Positions 10,348 through 22,838 are shown, numbered from the stretch's first letter. The stretch: DNA of 64,000 bases from Deinococcus murrayi DSM 11303 (GCF_000482805.1 NZ_AXWT01000016.1:62001-126000), one strand, 5' to 3'. The notes: generated from the letters alone by a model not told the origin. A program made the numbers and translations.

Positions 10348-10685
10348 GGGCGGTCGTCCCTGGACCCGGCGTCCTTCAGAACCTCATCCATCCGGGTGAC
10401 ACGGGCACCCGGACCGCTGCGCAGAAGGCGGAGTTCCTCGTCACTCAAGCCCTCGTGCCGCGTCTCGCGGATGAAGTCGTCGGTCGTGTAGCCCTCTGGG
10501 AGCGGAGCCGCCCCGACCCAGGCCAGAAATGGATTCCCCTCACCCCGGCTGGGGCGAACGTGAATCCCTTGCTCATCCATCACGAACTCTATCCGGTCCC
10601 CCTGGCCGACACCCAGCCGCTCGCGGACCTCACGTGGCAGGACGACCTGCCCCTTGCTGCTGACGGTCACGGTCTTCGTTCGCAT
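10344..10685 (-). CDS. AbrB/SpoVT-type antitoxin (VapB-like)
   Basis: A 113-residue protein with an N-terminal swapped-hairpin AbrB domain (VTVSSKGQVVLPREVRERLGV and GDRIEFVMDEQGIHVRP) followed by a charged tail that would wrap around the PIN toxin. Antitoxins of this type bind the toxin and repress their own promoter. The ATG at 10685 follows an AAAGGGGG ribosome site. At 113 residues it is longer than most VapB proteins; the extra part is in the toxin-binding tail. Confidence 0.88.
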   Translation of the reverse strand: MRTKTVTVSSKGQVVLPREVRERLGVGQGDRIEFVMDEQGIHVRPSRGEGNPFLAWVGAAPLPEGYTTDDFIRETRHEGLSDEELRLLRSGPGARVTRMDEVLKDAGSRDDRP

Positions 10686-10740
10686 GATTGCCCCCCTTTC
10701 TTACACGATGACATGCAAGGTAAGACTCTTGATGAGCGGC

Positions 10741-10775
10741 AAAAGCGCCCCCACCCAACTTCCGGGCAGGGGCGC
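10741..10775 (-). terminator. Rho-independent terminator of the cinA-ligT-recA operon
   Basis: On the minus strand, GCGCCCC and GGGGCGC pair and are followed by TTTT, about 20 bases beyond the recA stop. Confidence 0.85.
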
Positions 10776-10796
10776 TCGCGGCCAAACTTAGGCGAT

Positions 10797-12603
<1,807 letters not shown>

Positions 12604-12607
<4 letters not shown>

Positions 12608-13821
12608 GCGCCCACCGCCGGGGAGCGCAGCACGCGCAGGGCGAGGGCCAGCGCCGCGACCGCCGCCCGCTCGCGGATTTGGGCGGGGTCACCGGGCCAG
12701 TCGAGTGCCCGGACCTCGGCCCGCTCGCCGTCGCTCAGGGCGACAAAGGTGCGGCCCGCGCCCTCCCCCTTGGCGGTGGTGACGGCAGCGAGGCCCACGT
12801 CGGCCCCCAGGTGCTCCCGCGCTCCCCGCGCCAGCTCCAGGGCAGCGGGTTGGCTCACGACCCCGTGGTCGCGCAGGGTGACCGGGGTCAGGCCCAGGGT
12901 GATGAGGCGGGCATGGTCCACCGTGACGGCGGCATCGAGGAAGCCCGGTTCATCGGCGAGCAGCAACGAGAGCGCCCCGCCGCTTCCGGCCTCGACCACG
13001 CCCAGGGTGCGCCCGGCGAGGGCGGCGGTCACCGCGCCCGCCAGCGTGTCGCCGTCCTCACCCCAGGTCCAGCGGGCGAGGCGTTCGCGCACGGTCGCCA
13101 GCACCGGGGCGGCGAGGGCCTGCGCCTCTGCGGGGGTAGGGGCACTTGCCGCCACCCGCACGTCTACCCCGGTTTTGCGGGCGTAGGTGGCGACGCTGGG
13201 ATTGGCCGTCCGCGTGAGTTCCCTCAGCAGCTCGGCCACGTTGCTCTCGCCGATGCCCTGGGTATGGAGGGTCACCGTGTGCAGCGCTGCGTCGGGCAGC
13301 GGCAGCCGGGGCAGCACCTCTTCGCGCCACATCCGCTGCATCTCGCGGGGGGGGCCAGGCAGAGCAACGAGGAGGCGCTCCCGGCCCCCCACCCGCGTCC
13401 GCACGAACCACCCCGGCGCGGTGCCGACCGGGTTGGGCAGCGCCTCGGCGGAAGGAATGAGCCAGGCCTGCTTGCGGTTGACACCCGGCATGACTCGGCC
13501 CCGGTGGGCATACAGGCCCTCCAGCCAGGCGAGCAGAGCGGGGTCTTCCTGTGGCGTTTCGCCGAGCACCTCGGCAATCGCCTCGCGGGTGAGGTCGTCG
13601 TCGGTGGGGCCGAGGCCGCCCCCCACCAGGACGAGGTCGGCGCGGGAGAGGGCCAGCCGCAACCCCTCGCTCAGGCGGCCCAGGTTGTCGCCCAGCACGG
13701 TCTTGCGGTGCAGCGTGACCCCCCGCGCCGCGAGTTCGCGGGCGAGGTAAGCGGCGTTGCTGTCGACGATTTCGCCAAGCAGCAGCTCCGTGCCCACGCT
13801 GATGATTTCTGCTAGTAGCAT
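12604..13821 (-). CDS. cinA: CinA-family protein, first gene of the recA operon
   Basis: A 405-residue protein. The N-terminal molybdopterin-binding-like domain (about 1-170) has EIISVGTELLLGEIVDSNAAYLA and GGLGPTDDDLTREAIA. The C-terminal CinA domain follows, but its usual ESCTGG signature reads EAGSGG, so nicotinamide-nucleotide amidase activity of this half is doubtful. CinA is competence- and damage-inducible in several bacteria. The ATG at 13821 lies inside a 17-bp palindrome resembling the Deinococcus RDRM. A GAGG ribosome site and a TATACT -10 box lie upstream. A longer frame to 13878 would start before the promoter and is rejected. Confidence 0.95.
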
Positions 13822-13823
13822 AA
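13807..13823 (-). promoter_or_regulatory. RDRM-like operator (candidate DdrO box) over the cinA start
   Basis: The minus strand reads TTATGCTACTAGCAGAA. Its reverse complement is TTCTGCTAGTAGCATAA, so 14 of 17 positions are symmetric around a central C/G. Length, TTATG/CATAA ends and location match the radiation/desiccation response motif bound by the repressor DdrO, which is known in front of the recA operon of Deinococcus. It covers the start codon and the next four codons of cinA. Confidence 0.75.
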
Positions 13824-13835
13824 CAACCTCGGCTG

Positions 13836-13841
13836 AGTATA
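13836..13841 (-). promoter_or_regulatory. -10 box (TATACT) of the cinA-ligT-recA operon
   Basis: TATACT on the minus strand lies 14 bases before the cinA ATG. It is near-consensus, and the RDRM-like palindrome begins 12 bases downstream of it, so a bound repressor would sit on the early transcribed region. Confidence 0.6.
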
Positions 13842-13952
13842 GGCGATGGCGAAGCGAGATGCCAGGGCAATCACCCACCGAGTGTAGGCGGCAGTGGGGG
13901 TGAACTGGGGAAGTCGCGACGCGGCCTTTCCTTTGCCTTCATAGTGGGGGCC

Positions 13953-15338
13953 GTGACGACGACTTCAGCCTCCACGGGCGGCTTTTTCGACCGCTATTTC
14001 GGCATTCGGGCGGCGGGCAGCACGCCGGGCACCGAACTGCGGGCGGGCCTGACGACATTCCTGACGATGAGCTACATCCTCTTCGTCAACCCGCAGATTC
14101 TGAGCACGGCGATTGACGTGCCCAACGCGTTCGTGCAACTGCTGATGACGACCGCGCTCGCGGCGGCCTTCGGCTCGCTGGTGATGGGTCTGGTGGCGCG
14201 CTACCCCTTTGCGCAGGCCCCCGGCATGGGCCTGAATGCTTTTTTCGCCTTCACGGTGGTGGGCGGCTTGGGGGTGCCGTGGCAAACGGCGCTGGGGGCC
14301 GTCTTCGTCTCTGGGGTGCTGTTCGTGCTCCTCAGCGTGGTGGGGGCGCGGCAGGCCATCGTGCGGGCGATTCCGAATGTCCTGAAGTTCTCCATCACGG
14401 CGGGCATCGGGGCCTTTCTCGCCTTTATCGGCCTGCGCAACGCGGGCATCGTGGTGGCCAACGAGGCCACCCTGGTTGGCCTGGGCCGCCTCACCGCCGC
14501 CCCGTCGGTGGTCGCGCTGACCGGGCTGGTCATCACGGCGGCGCTGCTGGCCCGGCGGGTGAGGGGCGCGATTCTGTGGGGCATCCTGGCGGCCACCGTG
14601 CTTGCCATCGCCTTTCGGCTCCCGGTGTACGTGGGGGCCAACGGGCAGCCCGCCCCCTTCAGCGGCTTTACCGGGCGCTTCCTGGGCATCTTCGACACCC
14701 CGGTGTGGCCCGGCAGCCTCATCGGGCAGCTCGATATCACTGGGGCGCTGGGGCTGGGGCTGCTCAGCGTGGTCTTTACCTTCTTCTTTGTGGACTTCTT
14801 TGACGCGACCGGAACCCTGACGGGTCTGGCGCAAAAGGCCGGATATCTGCGCGAAGACGGCGACATGCCCCGCGCCCGGCGCACCTTTGCGAGTGACGGC
14901 CTCGCGGCGATGGTGGGGGCTTTCCTGGGCACCTCCACCACGACCGCTTACGTAGAGTCAGCCTCCGGCATCGAGGACGGGGGCCGCACCGGACTGACCG
15001 CCGTGGTCGTGGGCGTGCTCTTTCTCCTCGCCATGTTCCTGTGGCCCTTGGCGAGCGCGATTCCGGCGGCGGCAACCGCGCCCGCCCTCATCCTGGTGGG
15101 GGCGCTGATGCTGGAGGGCCTGCGAAACGTTCACTGGGAGGACGTCACCGAGAGCATCCCCGCTTTTCTCACCCTCATCGCCATGCCGCTGACCTTTTCC
15201 ATCGCCAACGGGGTGAGCTGGGGGGTCATCAGCCTGTGCGGCATCAAGCTGCTCGCGGGCCGGGGCCGCGAGGTGCACCCCATCCTGTACGCGGTCGCGG
15301 CGCTGCTGCTGGCGCGGTACATCTGGCTTTCGGAGTAG
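13953..15338 (+). CDS. NCS2-family purine permease (AzgA/PbuG type)
   Basis: A 461-residue inner-membrane transporter with about 12-14 spans. Signatures of the AzgA-like branch are FFDRYFGIRAAG, TFLTMSYILFVNPQIL, FFVDFFDATGTLTGLA and GTSTTTAYVESASGIEDGGRTG. These proteins import hypoxanthine, guanine or adenine with protons. I place the start at the GTG at 13953, seven bases after CATAGT, a leaderless -10 box; a GTG at 13944 would lie within the promoter. The gene is divergent from cinA. Confidence 0.92.
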   Translation: MTTTSASTGGFFDRYFGIRAAGSTPGTELRAGLTTFLTMSYILFVNPQILSTAIDVPNAFVQLLMTTALAAAFGSLVMGLVARYPFAQAPGMGLNAFFAFTVVGGLGVPWQTALGAVFVSGVLFVLLSVVGARQAIVRAIPNVLKFSITAGIGAFLAFIGLRNAGIVVANEATLVGLGRLTAAPSVVALTGLVITAALLARRVRGAILWGILAATVLAIAFRLPVYVGANGQPAPFSGFTGRFLGIFDTPVWPGSLIGQLDITGALGLGLLSVVFTFFFVDFFDATGTLTGLAQKAGYLREDGDMPRARRTFASDGLAAMVGAFLGTSTTTAYVESASGIEDGGRTGLTAVVVGVLFLLAMFLWPLASAIPAAATAPALILVGALMLEGLRNVHWEDVTESIPAFLTLIAMPLTFSIANGVSWGVISLCGIKLLAGRGREVHPILYAVAALLLARYIWLSE

Positions 15339-15354
15339 CGGGAGTTGGAAGTGG

Positions 15355-15385
15355 GGAGCGTCCTGCGGGGCGCTCCTTGCTTCTT
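15355..15385 (+). terminator. Possible terminator after the purine permease gene
   Basis: GGAGCG and CGCTCC form a hairpin followed by TTGCTTCTT, a weak U-rich tail. Confidence 0.5.
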
Positions 15386-15445
15386 GCAGCGCGTGGGGAG
15401 CGCCCAACCCTGCCCCCCCTCACCCCCTGGCCCGGAGGCCCCCGG

Positions 15446-15451
15446 TAGACT
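15446..15451 (+). promoter_or_regulatory. -10 box (TAGACT) of the dnaX transcript
   Basis: TAGACT ends six bases before a GTG at 15458. If transcription starts at that GTG, the dnaX ATG at 15568 is preceded by a 110-base leader. Confidence 0.55.
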
Positions 15452-15457
15452 GGGCGG

Positions 15458-15567
15458 GTGAACGGGTCCGGGGTCAGTGGGGAATGGTCAGTGGGGAGTG
15501 GGTCGTGGTGTCTGCCTTTCCCACTTCCCACTCCCCACCCCCCACTCACAGCCCCGGAGGGGCCAGC

Positions 15568-15571
<4 letters not shown>
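15458..15571 (+). CDS. Possible 37-residue leader peptide overlapping dnaX
   Basis: From the GTG at 15458, six bases after TAGACT, a frame of 37 codons ends in a TGA that overlaps the dnaX ATG as ATGA. The peptide is rich in Gly, Ser, Trp and Pro and does not look like a folded protein. The segment also holds a perfect 12-bp inverted repeat, GTGGGGAGTGGG (15491-15502) and its complement (15527-15538). It may be a translated attenuator or coupling device for dnaX, or a chance frame through a repeated sequence. Confidence 0.35.
15491..15538 (+). repeat. 12-bp perfect inverted repeat in the dnaX leader
   Basis: GTGGGGAGTGGG (15491-15502) and CCCACTCCCCAC (15527-15538) can form a 12-bp stem with a 24-base loop. 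The same GGGGAGTGGGGAGT phrase occurs in the LigT 3' end (11888-11925). Confidence 0.7.
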
Positions 15572-17796
<2,225 letters not shown>

Positions 17797-17856
17797 GGCC
17801 GGAGGTTCCGTCTTCACCCGCTCGCCTTGGCCTCTGCGCTAGGCTGCCCGCACGCC

Positions 17857-19524
17857 GTGAAGACTCCTCATTTCGTGCGCCCCTCCGTGCGCCTTGCCCT
17901 CTCCCTGAGCCTGCTATGGTCACTGGCCGGGGCGACGGCTCCCGCGCCTGCGCCTTCCGCCCTGTCCCCCGCCGAATCTGCCCCGGTGCCTTCCCCGGTA
18001 GTGGTGCCCGCGCTGCCGCTGCCGCCCGCCCCCGCGCCGCAGGAACCGCCCGCTGCGCCCGCCCCGACGCCCCCTGCTCCTGTCCCCCCGCCCCCTCAGC
18101 CCGCGCCCATCAGCACCGTGCGGGGGCTGTGGGTGGACGCCTTCGGGCCGGGCCTCAAGACGCGGGAGCAGGTCGCGCAGGTCGTGGAGGACGCCGCGCG
18201 GCTGGGGGTCAATACCCTCTTCGTGCAGGCGGTGCGCCGGGGCGATTGCCTGTGCCTGCGGGCGAGCGTGCCGCCCATCACCGACAAGGACTTCGAGAAG
18301 AACTTTGACCCCCTGACCATCGTGACCCGGCTGGCACACGCCCGCGGGATGCGGGTCATCGCCTGGGTCAGCGTGACGGGGGGGGTCAATGCCCGCATGC
18401 CCAACACCAGCCCCCGCCATCTCTCGCGGCGGCATGGCCCGGACGCCGGGGCCGAGTCGTGGATGTCCCGCCGCCCCGACGGCTCCTGGCAGGAGGGCGG
18501 CGACGGCTGGCTCGACCCCGGCATTCCCGCCGCCGCCGACCACATGGTCGAGTCGGTCGTCAGCCTGGTCCGCAACTACCCGGTCGACGGGGTGCAGCTC
18601 GACCGCATCCGCTACCCCGACGGCGGGGCGTGGGGCTACGACCCCAAGACGCTGGCCCGCTACCGCGCCGAGACGGGCGCGAAGGGTACCCCCGCTCCCA
18701 GTGACCCCCGCTGGCAGGCCTGGAAGCGCGAGCAGGTCACGGCCCTGGTGCGCCGCATCAGCCTGGAGGTCAAGGCCATTCGCCCGACCGCCTGGGTCAC
18801 CGCCGCGACGATCACCTATGGGCCGCCCCCCGCACCGGGCGACCTCGCGGCCTTCCGCAAGTCGCGGACCTACACCGATGTCTTGCAGGACTGGCCCACC
18901 TGGATGCGCGAAGGCTACCTCGATCTCAACGTCCTGATGAACTATAAGCGTGATGGGGTGGGCGAGCAGGCCGAGTGGTTGGACGGCTGGAACGCCTTTG
19001 CCGCCAGCGTGCGGGGCCGCGCCGAGGTCGCGGGCGGCACCGCCCTGTACCTCAACCCGCCCGCTGTGACCGCCTCGCAGGCCCGCCGCACGGTCGTTGC
19101 CGGGCTGGGGTGGGTGGGCTATTCCTACCGCACGCCCACGCTGGACGTCTACGGCACCCGCCAGAGCACCGGGCAGGGCCTGGAGGCGATTCGCGCCGTC
19201 CTCACCGCGCCGGGGGGGGTGCTCGCAGGGCGGGTGGACTGGCAGGCGAGGCCCCCCACTCTGCGCGGGCTGTCGGGCCGGGTGGTCGGCACCGCCGTGC
19301 CGGGGGGCCGCCCCGTAGAAGCCTGGCAGGGCGGCAAGGTCGTCGCCCGCACCAGCACCGACGGCGGCGGGCACTACGGCTTTCTGACCCTCCCCGCCGG
19401 ACCCGTCGAGATTCGGGTGGCCGGACAGCGTTGGGCCGACACGGTCCCCGAACTTGGCGTGGTGCGCCTCCCCGACCTGCTGTTGCGCGAGGCGTCGGCT
19501 CCGGCGGCGAGTGGGCGACGGTAG
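17857..19524 (+). CDS. Secreted glycoside-hydrolase-like protein (GHL10/DUF187 type)
   Basis: A 555-residue exported protein. After the signal peptide (LALSLSLLWSLAGATA) comes a linker of about 60 residues rich in Pro and Ala, then a TIM-barrel domain with RGLWVDAFGPGLKT, LGVNTLFVQAVRRGD, RGMRVIAWVSVTGGVN, WLDPGIPAAADHMVESV and VDGVQLDRIRYPD, all features of the GHL10 family (distant relatives of GH13/GH10-like glycosidases). A short Ig-like C-terminal domain (LSGRVVGTAVPGGRPV...GGGHYGFLTLPAG) ends it. It may act on exopolysaccharide or peptidoglycan, but the substrate is unknown. The start is GTG at 17857; TAGGCT lies 11 bases upstream. Confidence 0.88.
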   Translation: MKTPHFVRPSVRLALSLSLLWSLAGATAPAPAPSALSPAESAPVPSPVVVPALPLPPAPAPQEPPAAPAPTPPAPVPPPPQPAPISTVRGLWVDAFGPGLKTREQVAQVVEDAARLGVNTLFVQAVRRGDCLCLRASVPPITDKDFEKNFDPLTIVTRLAHARGMRVIAWVSVTGGVNARMPNTSPRHLSRRHGPDAGAESWMSRRPDGSWQEGGDGWLDPGIPAAADHMVESVVSLVRNYPVDGVQLDRIRYPDGGAWGYDPKTLARYRAETGAKGTPAPSDPRWQAWKREQVTALVRRISLEVKAIRPTAWVTAATITYGPPPAPGDLAAFRKSRTYTDVLQDWPTWMREGYLDLNVLMNYKRDGVGEQAEWLDGWNAFAASVRGRAEVAGGTALYLNPPAVTASQARRTVVAGLGWVGYSYRTPTLDVYGTRQSTGQGLEAIRAVLTAPGGVLAGRVDWQARPPTLRGLSGRVVGTAVPGGRPVEAWQGGKVVARTSTDGGGHYGFLTLPAGPVEIRVAGQRWADTVPELGVVRLPDLLLREASAPAASGRR

Positions 19525-19581
19525 GGGGCAGGGGAGGGGTGGCCCGCCCCGCTGGCCCGACAAGGCCACCCACCCCCCCGC

Positions 19582-19587
19582 TAGACT
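19582..19587 (+). promoter_or_regulatory. -10 box (TAGACT) of leaderless flavin reductase gene
   Basis: TAGACT, seven bases before the ATG at 19595. Confidence 0.55.
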
Positions 19588-19594
19588 CACCCCC

Positions 19595-20086
19595 ATGACC
19601 TCTCCCGTTCCCGGCGGCATTCCCCCCTTCGAGTTCCGGCAGACGCTGGGGCGTTTTGCCAGCGGCGTGACTGTTATCACGGCGGCGGACGGCGGGGGAG
19701 AGCGGCGGGGGATGACGGCCAGCGCGTTCGTGTCGGTGAGCCTGACCCCGCCCCTCATCCTGGTCAGCGTGGACCACCGCGCCCACATGCACGCCCTGCT
19801 CTCGCGGCCAGAGGTGGAACGCTTTGGCGTGAGCATCCTCTCGGCGGCCCAGCGTTCCCTCAGCGACCACTTTGCGGGGCGGCCCGGCCCCGAAGAGGCG
19901 GTGCCGTGGTTCACCCACGAGGGCCTGCCCCTGATCGGCGGCAGCGTGGCGCAGCTCGTGTGCCGCAAGCAGGAGGTCATCCCGGCGGGGGACCACACCC
20001 TCTACCTGGGGCTGGTCGAGTACGCCCGCTACACTGACGACGATCCGCTGGTCTATTTCCGGGGCCAGTACCACGAGCTGGGGTAA
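19595..20086 (+). CDS. Flavin reductase domain protein
   Basis: A 163-residue FMN-binding split-barrel protein of the HpaC/NTAB flavin reductase-like family: FRQTLGRFASGVTVITAA, GMTASAFVSVSLTPPLILVSV, RFGVSILSAAQRSLSDHFAGR and a late acidic/His region. Such proteins use NAD(P)H to reduce free flavin for a two-component monooxygenase or act as nitroreductase-like enzymes. No monooxygenase partner is next to it. The ATG is supported by a leaderless -10 box. Confidence 0.92.
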   Translation: MTSPVPGGIPPFEFRQTLGRFASGVTVITAADGGGERRGMTASAFVSVSLTPPLILVSVDHRAHMHALLSRPEVERFGVSILSAAQRSLSDHFAGRPGPEEAVPWFTHEGLPLIGGSVAQLVCRKQEVIPAGDHTLYLGLVEYARYTDDDPLVYFRGQYHELG

Positions 20087-20100
20087 GAGAACCCCTCAGA

Positions 20101-20112
20101 TTGTCTAGACAA
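20101..20112. promoter_or_regulatory. 12-bp perfect palindrome, possible operator
   Basis: TTGTCTAGACAA is its own complement and lies between the flavin reductase stop and the -10 box of the next gene. The context suggests an operator, but a partner regulator is unknown. Confidence 0.35.
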
Positions 20113-20135
20113 AGGGGGGGGAAGAGACAGGGGGT

Positions 20136-20141
20136 TAAGAT
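20136..20141 (+). promoter_or_regulatory. -10 box (TAAGAT) of leaderless hypothetical gene
   Basis: TAAGAT, six bases before the ATG at 20148. Confidence 0.5.
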
Positions 20142-20147
20142 GCAACC

Positions 20148-20648
20148 ATGCCAACAACTAAAGAGGTGGTGGCGAAGGCCTTGGCGTGTCTCGCAATCAT
20201 GGCTCCAGTCGCTGGCAGCGGTCTTGCTCTGGCACAGCCCTTGCCGGAGGTCCCCCTCTCTTCTCCAGAGGGTTGGACTCCCGATATGGACCTCAGTCCA
20301 TCGGAATGGGGAGCCTTGCACGAAGCCTTCGAAAACGGCTGGTTTCTGCACGAGGTGACTTACGAAGAGGCTTTGCGCCTAGGCTACATCAGCAATCAAC
20401 TCGAAGACAGAAGGGTTGGGGACTTTTATTCGGAGCCGGACACGGCTTTGATTGTCTACGCAGTAGGAGCGGCTCTAAAGTGCGCCGCAAATGCTGCCTG
20501 TCGGCAGGCGGTTGGCCAGTTCACGCGTAGGGTGGCGACTCAGCCGGAAGTGAGGAATACCATCTTCTTGTGTGTGGTTGGTCAAGCGAGTGGTAAGGGT
20601 TGCATTGAGCATGTCAAAGACACCATCTGGCCCGACCCCAATCCCTGA
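20148..20648 (+). CDS. Exported protein of unknown function, low-GC
   Basis: A 166-residue protein that I do not recognise. It starts with a probable signal peptide (VVAKALACLAIMAPVAGSGLALA) and has an acidic middle (DMDLSPSEWGALHEAFENG, VTYEEALRLGYISNQLEDRRVGDF). A second hydrophobic, Cys-containing part follows (ALIVYAVGAALKCAANAACRQAVG...FLCVVGQASGKGC). Four Cys could form disulfides. Its base composition is visibly poorer in GC than the flanking genes, which points to recent acquisition. A leaderless -10 box supports the ATG. Confidence 0.7.
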   Translation: MPTTKEVVAKALACLAIMAPVAGSGLALAQPLPEVPLSSPEGWTPDMDLSPSEWGALHEAFENGWFLHEVTYEEALRLGYISNQLEDRRVGDFYSEPDTALIVYAVGAALKCAANAACRQAVGQFTRRVATQPEVRNTIFLCVVGQASGKGCIEHVKDTIWPDPNP

Positions 20649-20660
20649 TAAAGTTGGACT

Positions 20661-21053
20661 GTGAGCTTGAAGTTTCTCTACCTTGCTCTACTTGGACTGT
20701 ATTTGTTGTCTTTTTGGCGAAGTTTCAGGCCTGTCGAGTTTATTGCGCTTTGCCTGCTTCCGGTAGTTCACCAGCTTTACGGTTTGGAGCGGGATAGGGG
20801 CCTATACATTGTTACATTTGCGCTCGCCTATGCCGTTTTTCTGTGGGGATTCAAGCGGGCCGGAGAGCACGAAGAGACGCTGCGGCGACTGACAGGCTGG
20901 GTCCTCAGCACGGGCTTTGTGGCAGCGGTGACTTGGAGCGGAATGTCTGTGGGAGACAAGCGGCTGATGCTCTTCTACATGGTGCTTGGCCCCCTGTACG
21001 CCGCTTTCCGGGGCCAGCCATCTGAGAATCCTCTCCGGCGCGAGGAGCCTTAG
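20661..21053 (+). CDS. Small membrane protein, low-GC paralogue of the next gene
   Basis: A 130-residue protein with about four membrane spans, starting at GTG 20661. It aligns by eye along its whole length with the following protein (both have L-YLALL-LYL--FW----R--EF--LC--PVV at the N terminus and a late GW-L--G---AV-W segment). Its codons are much richer in A and T than those of the second copy, so the two are not a recent duplication in this genome. Function unknown. Confidence 0.72.
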   Translation: MSLKFLYLALLGLYLLSFWRSFRPVEFIALCLLPVVHQLYGLERDRGLYIVTFALAYAVFLWGFKRAGEHEETLRRLTGWVLSTGFVAAVTWSGMSVGDKRLMLFYMVLGPLYAAFRGQPSENPLRREEP

Positions 21054-21054
21054 C

Positions 21055-21453
21055 TTGAGCCTGCCCACCGCGCTCTACCTCGCCCTGCTCGCGCTGTACC
21101 TGTGGCGCTTCTGGGGCGAGGTGTTCCGCTGGGCCGAGTTCGCGCTGCTGTGCGCGGTTCCGGTGGTGGGGGTGGTCTGGGGCTTCGAGTACGGCGGGAG
21201 CCTCTATTTCTGGGGAATGGGGCTGCTGTACTGGGTGCTGGTCAATAGCCAGCTCTGGCAGGTGCAGGGTAGGGAGCGGGAGCGCCGCCTCGCGGGGTGG
21301 GCCTTGGGGGCGGGCTACCTGGTCGCCGTGATGTGGCCGGACCTGACCGCGACCGAACGGGTGACGGCCCTGGCTTTGGTCGCTGGGGGGCCACTGCTTT
21401 CGCTGCTGGTTGCGGCAGCGGCGGGCACCCTGCCACGGGACCGGTCGGGATAG
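21055..21453 (+). CDS. Small membrane protein, high-GC paralogue
   Basis: A 132-residue protein with about four spans. I chose the TTG at 21055 because it gives the N terminus MSLPTALYLALLALYL, matching MSLKFLYLALLGLYL of the preceding paralogue, and has GAGGAG eight bases upstream. An in-frame ATG at 20986 would overlap the first copy by 68 bases. Codon use is like the rest of the chromosome. Function unknown. Confidence 0.7.
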   Translation: MSLPTALYLALLALYLWRFWGEVFRWAEFALLCAVPVVGVVWGFEYGGSLYFWGMGLLYWVLVNSQLWQVQGRERERRLAGWALGAGYLVAVMWPDLTATERVTALALVAGGPLLSLLVAAAAGTLPRDRSG

Positions 21454-21462
21454 CCTCTCCCT

Positions 21463-21732
21463 ATGCCCCCCTACGCCCCGCAGTTGCTCGTCGCCCTCGC
21501 GTTGGCGGGGCTGCCTTTCCTCGTGTCGTACCCGTGGGCCATCGGGGGCGGGCGCAGCGTGGACGCGCTGGACGCCTTTCTGTTGGTGTTCGCGCTCGTC
21601 AACCTGCGGCTGGCGTGGGCGGCGGCAAATGCGGCGCATGGGGGCCGGGCGCCCGCGTGGTTTATCCTGTTGGGGCTGGGGGCGGCGGCCCTGATTGCCA
21701 GCGGGATGATTGGGGCACTGACGCCGCGCTGA
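21463..21732 (+). CDS. Small hydrophobic protein of unknown function
   Basis: An 89-residue protein with three hydrophobic segments (LLVALALAGLPFLVSYPWAI, ALDAFLLVFALVNLRLAWAAA, AWFILLGLGAAALIASGMIGAL). TAGCCT lies six bases before the ATG, so it may have its own leaderless transcript. It is not similar enough to the two preceding membrane proteins to be called a paralogue. Confidence 0.65.
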   Translation: MPPYAPQLLVALALAGLPFLVSYPWAIGGGRSVDALDAFLLVFALVNLRLAWAAANAAHGGRAPAWFILLGLGAAALIASGMIGALTPR

Positions 21733-22137
21733 AGGAGCTTCAACCAGGGGTGGGCATTGTGCAGAGGCGGGAGCCACGATACCGCAGGAGCGGTCAGACT
21801 CCCGGCCAGCACAGAGCCGCTTACCCCCGGCAGGTCGGGGAGAGCCGCCGTGGGCGCGGGGGGACCCAGGGGCCTCTGCCGGACGCTTCTGCCGCTCGCC
21901 ACTTGGGGCGAGTGGTGTGGATTGGCCCCCCATCGGGGTGTGGGGCGAGCGGTACCCTCGCCTGACCCGGCGTTAAGGGACCGTAAACCGCTTCGGTCAC
22001 CCGGCGGCCCTATGCCCCCCCCTACGATGGCCCATAACACGTGGCTGTCAGAGCATGCAGCGCCAGCAAGGGCAGCCTCCTTTTTCCCCTCCCCGACCGC
22101 GCCGCGGCCCCAGACCGGAGACAAAGGGCATCCCACC
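21733..22137 (+). other. 405-bp gene-free region with several strong hairpins; possible structured RNA
   Basis: No convincing gene is present on either strand. On the plus strand there is a run of hairpins. At 21758-21813 three stacked stems pair (TGTGC/GCACA, GGCGGGAG/CTCCC-G-CC with one bulge, ACCGC-AGGA-GCGGT). At 21827-21882 CCGGCAG pairs with CTGCCGG. At 21892-21915 CCGCTCGCC pairs with GGCGAGTGG. At 21925-21946 GCCCC pairs with GGGGC, and at 21979-21998 GACCG with CGGTC. It does not show the conserved cores of RNase P RNA, tmRNA or SRP RNA. It could be a small RNA or the leader of the DrRRA-like gene. Confidence 0.4.
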
Positions 22138-22806
<669 letters not shown>

Positions 22807-22813
22807 GAGAGCC

Positions 22814-22831
22814 GCCAGCTTCCAGCCCCCA
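22814..22831 (+). repeat. Copy of a short dispersed repeat
   Basis: CGCCAGCTTCCAGCCCCCA lies directly after the stop of the DrRRA-like gene and before its terminator. Confidence 0.55.
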
Positions 22832-22838
22832 GTTCCCC

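Noticed and set aside
17920..19998. Minus-strand frame of 692 codons
   Set aside because: Antisense across two well-supported genes (GHL10-type and flavin reductase), low-complexity sequence.
22023..22040. Second RDRM-like site before the DrRRA-like gene (ATGGCCCATAA)
   Set aside because: Only the inner bases ATGGCCCAT are symmetric; the outer TTA/TAA positions do not match, so it does not qualify.
21733..22137. RNase P RNA, tmRNA or SRP RNA
   Set aside because: Conserved cores (GAGGAAAGTCC/ACAGARA, tmRNA tag region and TTCGANTC end, GGAAGNAGC) are not found, so only an unassigned structured region is reported.
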